Below are positions 34,646-40,793 of a stretch of 64,000 nt of DNA, piece after piece; within the stretch, counting starts at the first letter, position 1, and each line of letters begins with the position of its first letter. A program made the translations under genes and the position numbers. The notes under the pieces are model-generated. The model searched no databases. It was given only the letters and a program-made list of their open reading frames with translations, and was not told the DNA's origin. Source of the DNA: Agitococcus sp. Lineage in GTDB: Bacteria > Pseudomonadota > Gammaproteobacteria > Pseudomonadales > Moraxellaceae. The stretch lies in assembly GCA_030646715.1 (NCBI GenBank), contig JAUSLJ010000042.1, positions 1 to 64,000 of the forward strand, read 5' to 3'.

Positions 34646-35875
34646 TTAGCCTTTGACACACACCACTTGCTTTAAGGTATGCACCACTTCCACTAAATCC
34701 CGTTGCGCGTGCATCACCGCTTCAATCGGTTTGTAGGCGGCAGGCGTTTCATCGACGACATCGGCATCCTTACGACATTCCACACCCTCAGTCGCTTTGG
34801 CATGATCTTCCATCGTAAAACGGCGTTTCGCTTCATTACGCGACATACTCCGTCCTGCACCGTGTGAGCAACTATGAAAACTTTCTTCGTTACCTAAACC
34901 ACGGACAATAAACGAACACGCACCCATGCTTCCAGGGATAATACCTAGCTCATCTTTACGCGCACTCACCGCACCTTTACGTGTTACTAACACATTGTTT
35001 ACGCCAAAATGCTTTTCGCGTGCCACATAATTATGATGGCAATTAACCGCTAACATATCCGTCGTAAACGGTTTATGAATCAGACTACGTACTGCTTTAA
35101 TCACATTTTGCATCATCAATTCGCGGTTTTGTTTGGCAAAACGCTGCGCCCAATCGACGGCAAAAAAATAATCATCAAAATGTTCTGTGCCTTCGGCAAA
35201 ATACGCTAAATCTTTATCGGGTAAGTTAATGAACCAGCGTTCCATATCTTTTTTAGCTAAAGTAATAAAATGTTCGCCAATCGCATTACCTACACCGCGT
35301 GAACCGCTATGCAACATCAACCAGACGTGTTGCGCTTCATCCAAACACACTTCAATAAAATGATTGCCTGTTCCAAGTGTTCCTAAGTGTTTGTGATTAT
35401 TGGTGTTTTTTAAGCGTGGATATTTATCCGTGATGGTTTTGAAATCATCAACCAATAAACTCCATGCGGCATCGGCTTCGGGCGGTGGATTTTCCCATGA
35501 ACCTTCATCACGCCGACCACGTCCCACCGAACGGCCATGTGGCACAGCACGTTCAATCGCGGTACGTAAGGGCGCAAGATTATCGGGTAAATCACTGGCC
35601 ACTAATGACGTTTTTACCGCAATCATGCCGCAACCAATATCAACACCCACCGCCGCAGGAATAATCGCACCTTTGGTGGGAATCACGCTACCAATGGTTG
35701 CGCCTTTACCCAAATGCACATCGGGCATTGCGGCCATCCATTTAAAAATAAAGGGTAAATTGGCGGCATTGAGTAATTGTTTTTTGGCTTCTGCTTCGAC
35801 AGGAACACCTTGTGTCCACATTTTAATCGGTGCGCTGTTGCCTTCTTGTAGTACATCGTAGTTGCCTGTTTTCAT
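34646..35875 (-). CDS. rtcB: RNA-splicing ligase RtcB
   Basis: ORF; MAAMPDVHLGKGATIGSVIPTKGAIIPAAVGVDIGCGM, GTGNHFIE, HSGSRGVGN, CSHGAGRSMSRNEAKR. Confidence 0.97.
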   Translation of the reverse strand: MKTGNYDVLQEGNSAPIKMWTQGVPVEAEAKKQLLNAANLPFIFKWMAAMPDVHLGKGATIGSVIPTKGAIIPAAVGVDIGCGMIAVKTSLVASDLPDNLAPLRTAIERAVPHGRSVGRGRRDEGSWENPPPEADAAWSLLVDDFKTITDKYPRLKNTNNHKHLGTLGTGNHFIEVCLDEAQHVWLMLHSGSRGVGNAIGEHFITLAKKDMERWFINLPDKDLAYFAEGTEHFDDYFFAVDWAQRFAKQNRELMMQNVIKAVRSLIHKPFTTDMLAVNCHHNYVAREKHFGVNNVLVTRKGAVSARKDELGIIPGSMGACSFIVRGLGNEESFHSCSHGAGRSMSRNEAKRRFTMEDHAKATEGVECRKDADVVDETPAAYKPIEAVMHAQRDLVEVVHTLKQVVCVKG

Positions 35876-35904
35876 GGCTTTTTTCCTTTATATTCATCCA
35901 GTTT

Positions 35905-35926
35905 GGCGAATAAATTCGCCCCTACA
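35905..35926. repeat. REP-like palindrome copy 4
   Basis: ggcgaataaattcgcccctaca. Confidence 0.9.
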
Positions 35927-35934
35927 ATTAATCA

Positions 35935-36060
35935 TGCAATGACAAGGTTTTGACGAAAAACGAGGCCGATGTTCTACCCTTGAACTAGCTACCTTACGGC
36001 AGGAGGGAGTCGAACCCTAAATTTTCGGTGGAAGATGTATTTCCGTCAGCATTCATTGCA
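35935..36060 (-). ncRNA. Y-RNA-like unit 7 with permuted tRNA-like head
   Basis: Outer stem TGCAATGA/TCATTGCA; inner GACGGAAA/TTTTCGTC; T-arm AGGG-TTCGACT-CCCT; acceptor hairpin CTGCC-GTAA-GGTAG; D-arm GTTC-AAGGGTA-GAAC. Confidence 0.85.
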
Positions 36061-36070
36061 AAACTTAAAC

Positions 36071-36155
36071 GTGATGACTAGAGTTGGCGAGATACGTGTG
36101 CTGTTTAAGGCACACTGATTACCAGTCAGATGTAATCCCACCGAGCATTCATCAC
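36071..36155 (-). ncRNA. Y-RNA-like unit 6 with simple hairpin head
   Basis: Outer stem GTGATGA/TCATCAC; inner GGTGGGATTAC/GTATCTCGCC; hairpin GTGTGC-CTTAAACA-GCACAC. Confidence 0.8.
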
Positions 36156-36165
36156 TAAACCTAAA

Positions 36166-36301
36166 AGAGCGACTAATTTTAAAGAAACAGTTATCTTTCG
36201 CGTCTCCCCTTCCGCCATATATCAACACGTTGATATAACAGGACTCGAACCTGTATGACTGTGCATCAAAAGACCCATGTAGTTCCTTCAGCATTCGCTC
36301 T
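36166..36301 (-). ncRNA. Y-RNA-like unit 5 with permuted tRNA-like head
   Basis: Outer stem AGAGCGA/TCGCTCT; inner AAGGAAC/GTTTCTT; T-arm ACAGG-TTCGAGT-CCTGT; acceptor hairpin TATATCAA-CGTG-TTGATATA; D-like GGCGGAAGGGGAGACGC. Confidence 0.83.
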
Positions 36302-36311
36302 AAACTTAAAT

Positions 36312-36430
36312 AACCAGCAACAAGGTTTTAATGAAACATGATATCGGCTCTACCAACTGAGCTACTGTTATTGCTAACAGACTGGATTCGAACCAATGAC
36401 AAGATGTAGTTCCATCAGCATTTGCTAGTT
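36312..36430 (-). ncRNA. Y-RNA-like unit 4 with permuted tRNA-like head
   Basis: Outer stem AACTAGCAA/TTGCTGGTT; inner ATGGAAC/GTTTCAT; T-arm ATTGG-TTCGAAT-CCAGT; acceptor hairpin CTGTTA-GCAA-TAACAG; D-arm GCTC-AGTTGGTA-GAGC. Confidence 0.88.
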
Positions 36431-36441
36431 AAACTTTAAAA

Positions 36442-36551
36442 GCCAACAACAAGTTTTTGTGCCATGCGTTTACTCTACCTATTGAGCCACTGTCAGAGAC
36501 AGGAGGGACTCGAACCCCCAACCGAACGCACGAACACGAGCATTTGTTGAC
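36442..36551 (-). ncRNA. Y-RNA-like unit 3 with permuted tRNA-like head
   Basis: Outer stem GTCAACAA/TTGTTGGC; inner GTGCGTT/AACGCAT; T-arm GGGGG-TTCGAGT-CCCTC; acceptor hairpin CTGTC-TCT-GACAG; D-arm GCTC-AATAGGTA-GAGT. Confidence 0.85.
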
Positions 36552-36561
36552 TTAACTCTAA

Positions 36562-36642
36562 GAATGCAACTAAAGGGCTTAGATTTGTCGGTAGTCAACT
36601 CCGACATAGGGTGGACATGTAATCCAAGCAGCATTCGCATTC
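36562..36642 (-). ncRNA. Y-RNA-like unit 2 with simple hairpin head
   Basis: Outer stem GAATGCGA/TTGCATTC; inner GCTTGGATT/AATCTAAGC; hairpin TGTCGG-AGTTGACTA-CCGACA. Confidence 0.8.
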
Positions 36643-36651
36643 AATCTTAAA

Positions 36652-36770
36652 TGGCACGACTAATTAACGGTGAGAGTGTTGGGTTCGAACCAACAGATTA
36701 AACAGACACGCTAATCCTCTATTGCGCCTGCCTAACTTCAACCAATGTACTCCCACCAGCATTCGTGCCA
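36652..36770 (-). ncRNA. Y-RNA-like unit 1 with tRNA-like head in unpermuted D-to-T order
   Basis: Outer stem TGGCACGA/TCGTGCCA; inner GGTGGGAGT/ACTCTCACC; D-like GGCGCAATAGAGGATTAGCG; T-arm GTTGG-TTCGAAC-CCAAC. Confidence 0.83.
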
Positions 36771-36776
36771 AAACTC

Positions 36777-38333
36777 TTACAACTCCACTTGCTTAATCAC
36801 TTCCACCCAGTGACCTGCGGCTAATTCGTTATTGGCAAACAAGCCGACCAACTTAAACACTTCATCACTAAAGCCACCGATGTTTAAAATACCTTCCCGT
36901 TCTGCCGCTTGGCTATTGGCATACGGTTGAATATCTATACACACCAATTTAGCTTGTGGATTACGTCGTTTAATTTCTGCCCAGTGGTGCATAGTCGTGG
37001 TTGCGCCGTGTCCTTTAGCGTCCATCCATGATTGATTGTCAGAAACAAAAATCACCACATCAACAGTCATTTTTTGTTTCACTAACCATGCTAACGGTGC
37101 GCTACAGTTAGTCCCACCACCGCCAATATTGGCCAAACGCTTGGCGTTGGTCATCACGCTGTCACGGCCATTTAAACGAATGTCGACAACCTCATTTTCA
37201 AACGGCAACACGATGGTTTCAGGATTGCTCCGTAACATGGCCGCCGCCACCAAACCTGCGACATCTATACAACGTACTGAGGTAGTTGCCCCTTTTCTAA
37301 AGCCAGTTGCAGGTGACTGCATCGAGCCTGAGACATCTGGGCAAACCACGACTTTTTTACCTGCTAAATGCGGCACATTGACCAAAGAGTGCTCCAAGGC
37401 ATCTTGCAAGGCTTCGCTAATCACAACAGGCATTTCCTGTTTTGCCGCTTGGTACGCCATTAACAACTGATACGGAAACGCTTTCGCTTTGCGTATGCTC
37501 TGTTCATCACGTAATCTTGCGGCGACAAAATCCACCATCGTCACATCGTTAAACACACCATGCCGTAACAAGGTATTTAAGTTAATGCGTAAGGCTTGCC
37601 ACCCCATATTCTTAGCAATGCTTGTCCATTGTGCGGTGCTTAAATCCAAATGCGTTAACATTTGAAACGGCACATCGGGTAAATCGGTGCTGACTCCGCG
37701 TTTCACCATTTCGTAATCTTGAATCACCTGTGGTAACGCATTCATATCAAACGGTTTGCCGATTAACCACGCAAATACCGCCGCTTGTTCAGCATCTTTA
37801 GGTTGTGGATGTACCATCTTCACCACATCCGCCAAGGAAGGTTCATTACCGACCGAAGCCGTTAATAAACGATGCGTTGATGCTTCCGTTAACCATGTTT
37901 GCACTAAGCGTTTAGGTCGACTACCCAACGATTTACGACCCGTTGCACCCGAGCGCAAGATTTGCACAAAGTTTCGCAACATTTTGCCGTTATCAATCAC
38001 CCGCATAAAAGCGGGTGCTAAAAAAGCACTTTGGCGAGCGGCTAAAATAGCCAATAACATCGTTGGCATATCTTTCATTGCGCCTTTTTCGCGGCTATAA
38101 ACGGCTAATTTAGCGATAAATTCGTCGTCCACTTCATTGGCCATTGCTAAAACATCGCTTAACTGCGTTTCGGCAGCGGTGTAAAACGTGCCGTTTAAGC
38201 AACCTGTCATCGCGTATTGTGCTAAAGCGTGTTGTGGTGTGAAGGCATAAGCGTTTGCGCCTTCATTATTTTTGGCGTTGGTGCTTGGCAACAATTTTCC
38301 TATCATCGACTTAAATAACTGTGCATTTGCCAT
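36777..38333 (-). CDS. rsr: Ro60/TROVE domain RNA-binding protein with vWA domain
   Basis: ORF; TPQHALAQYAMTGCLNGTFYTAAETQL, VVCPDVSGSMQSPATG, VDVVIFVSDNQSWMDAKGH. Confidence 0.93.
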   Translation of the reverse strand: MANAQLFKSMIGKLLPSTNAKNNEGANAYAFTPQHALAQYAMTGCLNGTFYTAAETQLSDVLAMANEVDDEFIAKLAVYSREKGAMKDMPTMLLAILAARQSAFLAPAFMRVIDNGKMLRNFVQILRSGATGRKSLGSRPKRLVQTWLTEASTHRLLTASVGNEPSLADVVKMVHPQPKDAEQAAVFAWLIGKPFDMNALPQVIQDYEMVKRGVSTDLPDVPFQMLTHLDLSTAQWTSIAKNMGWQALRINLNTLLRHGVFNDVTMVDFVAARLRDEQSIRKAKAFPYQLLMAYQAAKQEMPVVISEALQDALEHSLVNVPHLAGKKVVVCPDVSGSMQSPATGFRKGATTSVRCIDVAGLVAAAMLRSNPETIVLPFENEVVDIRLNGRDSVMTNAKRLANIGGGGTNCSAPLAWLVKQKMTVDVVIFVSDNQSWMDAKGHGATTTMHHWAEIKRRNPQAKLVCIDIQPYANSQAAEREGILNIGGFSDEVFKLVGLFANNELAAGHWVEVIKQVEL

Positions 38334-38401
38334 GTTCGTTCTCCTCGGACTAAGACTATTTTTTCTTAGCTTAAAAATTCACTTTGCTATGCCAGATATA
38401 T

Positions 38402-38417
38402 TGCAGAGGATGTGCCA
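38402..38417 (-). promoter_or_regulatory. Sigma-54 (-24/-12) promoter of the rsr-ncRNA-rtcB operon
   Basis: Minus strand TGGCACATCCTCTGCA matches TGGCACG-N4-TTGCW with exact GG-N10-GC spacing. Confidence 0.9.
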
Positions 38418-38556
38418 ACATTAGAAAATCAGACGGAAAATATTTATAACTAATTGATAATAAATAGATAAAAATACATTTATGACTTACCAAAAAATAT
38501 TCACCACCCATAAAATTAGTAAAAATTTATCTTTTTAGATAAGAATTTATATAAAC

Positions 38557-38578
38557 TGTAGGGGCGAATTTATTCGCC
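38557..38578. repeat. REP-like palindrome copy 5
   Basis: tgtaggggcgaatttattcgcc. Confidence 0.9.
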
Positions 38579-38587
38579 TTAAAAAAT

Positions 38588-38610
38588 GGTCGAATAAATT
38601 CGACCCTACA
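38588..38610. repeat. REP-like palindrome copy 6 with compensatory variant
   Basis: ggtcgaataaattcgaccctaca. Confidence 0.85.
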
Positions 38611-38634
38611 ATGAGAAAGAAGGTCGTTAACAAC

Positions 38635-40218
38635 ATGAAAACCATCGTCTTTAGTTTTTTGGGTGCAACCTTAGATAATGCAGGCGGTCGTGGACGATGG
38701 GAAAAGTGGCGGCCTAATATTGCGCTTTGTCAGCATGAAGACGTGATTATTGATACCTTAGTCTTGTTTTATAACGCACAGTACCAAAGCTTGTTAGAAC
38801 AAGTGATGCGCGACATTGCCAGTATTTCGCCAGAAACGGTGATTGAGCCACATTTAATGCCTTTGGCGAATCCATGGGACTTTCAGGAGGTTTATGGCGC
38901 GTTGTATGAGTTTGCCCGAACTTATCCTTTTCAAGTGGATACGCACGATTATTTAGTCCACATCACCACAGGTACACACGTCGCGCAAATTTGTTTGTTT
39001 CTGCTGACCGAAACACAATACTTTCCCGCGAAGCTATTACAAAGTTCACCGCCCCGCAAACAACAACGTGGGATTGCAGGGACAATTGATATTATTGACC
39101 TTGATTTATCGCGTTATAACCAATTAGCCAGTCGTTTTGCCGATGAACGTTTAGAAACGCAAAATCATCTTAAATCAGGAATTGCCACCAAAAATACGAC
39201 CTTTAACGGCATGATCGCCGAAATTGAACAAGTTGCGCTACGCTCACGTAGCCCCGTTTTATTATTGGGAGCGACGGGTGTCGGCAAGTCATTTTTAGCC
39301 CGACGTGTCTATGAACTGAAAAAACAGCGTTATCAATTACGCGGTGAGTTTGTGGAGGTGAATTGCGCAACCTTACGCGGCGATAGTGCTATGTCAACGT
39401 TATTTGGTCATGCCAAAGGCGCATTTACGGGGGCGGTGAATGCACGGGCAGGCTTGTTACGCAGTGCCGATGGCGGTTTATTATTTTTAGATGAAATTGG
39501 TGAATTAGGCGCGGATGAACAAGCGATGCTTTTAAAAGCAGTGGAAGAAAAACGCTTTTATCCTGTCGGTTCAGATAAAGAAGTCCACAGTGATTTTCAA
39601 TTAATTGCAGGAACATGCCGAGATTTAGCGCAAGATGTTCAACAAGGCCGTTTTCGGGAAGATTTATTTGCCCGTTTAAATATGTGGACGTTTCATTTAC
39701 CGCCGCTGAGCGAACGACGCGAAGATATTGAACCGAATATTGATTTTGAATTAAGTCGTTTTGCCCGTGAGCAAGGTCGAGAAGTCCGTTTTAATAAAGA
39801 GGCACGTTCGGATTATCTGCACTATGCGTTAAAACCACAGGCGTTATGGAAAGGCAACTTTAGAGATTTATCGGCTTCTGTCACCCGTTTAGCAACCTTA
39901 GTGGATGGTGGTCGGATTACCTGTGATGATGTGAATCGCGAAATAGGCCGTTTAGAAAAACTATGGCAAACACCCGCACAAGGCCGCTTTGGTCTATGTC
40001 AGCAGGTCTTGGGCGAGCGTTTTGCTGATGTTGATGAATTTGATTTGTATCAACTCGAAGGCGTATTAAAAATTTGCCAAACCAGTCATTCCTTATCCGA
40101 GGCAGGACGAAAACTTTTTGCCCAATCACGGCAGCAAAAAGCGAGTACTAACGATGCCGACCGACTGAAAAAATATTTAACCAAGTTTGGTGTAGAGTGG
40201 GCATTTACGAGAGCATAG
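38635..40218 (+). CDS. rtcR: RNA repair transcriptional activator RtcR (CARF sensor plus sigma-54 AAA+ activator)
   Basis: ORF from 38611, preferred start MKTIVFSFLGATLDNAGGRGRWEKWRP; GATGVGKSFLARRVYELK, GAFTGAVNARAGLLRSADGGLLFLDEIGEL. Confidence 0.95.
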   Translation: MKTIVFSFLGATLDNAGGRGRWEKWRPNIALCQHEDVIIDTLVLFYNAQYQSLLEQVMRDIASISPETVIEPHLMPLANPWDFQEVYGALYEFARTYPFQVDTHDYLVHITTGTHVAQICLFLLTETQYFPAKLLQSSPPRKQQRGIAGTIDIIDLDLSRYNQLASRFADERLETQNHLKSGIATKNTTFNGMIAEIEQVALRSRSPVLLLGATGVGKSFLARRVYELKKQRYQLRGEFVEVNCATLRGDSAMSTLFGHAKGAFTGAVNARAGLLRSADGGLLFLDEIGELGADEQAMLLKAVEEKRFYPVGSDKEVHSDFQLIAGTCRDLAQDVQQGRFREDLFARLNMWTFHLPPLSERREDIEPNIDFELSRFAREQGREVRFNKEARSDYLHYALKPQALWKGNFRDLSASVTRLATLVDGGRITCDDVNREIGRLEKLWQTPAQGRFGLCQQVLGERFADVDEFDLYQLEGVLKICQTSHSLSEAGRKLFAQSRQQKASTNDADRLKKYLTKFGVEWAFTRA

Positions 40219-40280
40219 GCTTTGGCTGGGTATCGTGTTAGTATTTTCATTTATACAGATTTAAGCAACAGACTTTTTAG

Positions 40281-40375
40281 GACTTACGCGGTTATCGCTT
40301 ATTTGTTCACATTTCAGCCGCTTTAGGCGGCTTTATGTAAACAAAACGCGCTAATCGCGGTGCGATGCGTAAGTC
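40281..40375. repeat. MITE-like ~95-bp element with terminal inverted repeats
   Basis: GACTTACGC ... GCGTAAGTC, internal GCCGCTTTAGGCGGC palindrome. Confidence 0.7.
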
Positions 40376-40395
40376 ATTATTTTATAGGCAGAAAA

Positions 40396-40731
40396 ATGAC
40401 ACAACATATTGGTTTTGCAGGACAACTCTATCCTGAGCAAATGACAGAAGTGGTCGCCAAAGGCTTTAAGTCGGTGATTAACAATCGCCCCGATTATGAA
40501 GAAGGCGCACAACAACCTACCGCCGAAACAATTGCCGCCGCTGCCAAAGCCGCAGGTTTAGACTACGTTTCTCAACCTGTGATTAGTGGGCAAATTACTG
40601 AAGCAGATGTGGCTACTTTTGCTCGCTATTTCAATGAGTTGCCGAAACCTGTATTGGCGTTTTGCCGTACTGGCAATCGTTGTAATAATTTATATCAATT
40701 AGCCAAGCAAATGGATTTGTTGGATGATTAA
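40396..40731 (+). CDS. TIGR01244/DUF442 family sulfur transferase/phosphatase-like protein
   Basis: ORF; FAGQLYPEQMTEVVAKGFKSVINNRPDYE...PVLAFCRTGNRCNNLY. Confidence 0.85.
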   Translation: MTQHIGFAGQLYPEQMTEVVAKGFKSVINNRPDYEEGAQQPTAETIAAAAKAAGLDYVSQPVISGQITEADVATFARYFNELPKPVLAFCRTGNRCNNLYQLAKQMDLLDD

Positions 40732-40735
40732 ATAG

Positions 40736-40790
40736 ATAACCCTCACCCCAGCTCTCTCCCCGAGGGAGAGAGTTAGAGTGAGGGTTAATT
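40736..40790. repeat. Intergenic inverted repeat, same family as 20821-20960
   Basis: aaccctcaccccagctctctccccgagggagagagttagagtgagggtt. Confidence 0.8.
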
Positions 40791-40793
40791 TAC

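Noticed and set aside
36046-36294. 82-aa ORF MLKELHGSFDAQSYRFESCYINV... on the minus strand
   Set aside because: Lies entirely inside ncRNA units 5-7; open frame appears incidental to the structured RNA sequence.
35935-36780. Region considered as a CRISPR array or a cluster of degraded/pseudo tRNA genes
   Set aside because: No identical direct repeats with unique spacers as in CRISPR; no unit forms a standard cloverleaf with anticodon and CCA. T/D arm order is permuted and units are closed by their own covarying stems, fitting Y-RNA-like RNAs better.
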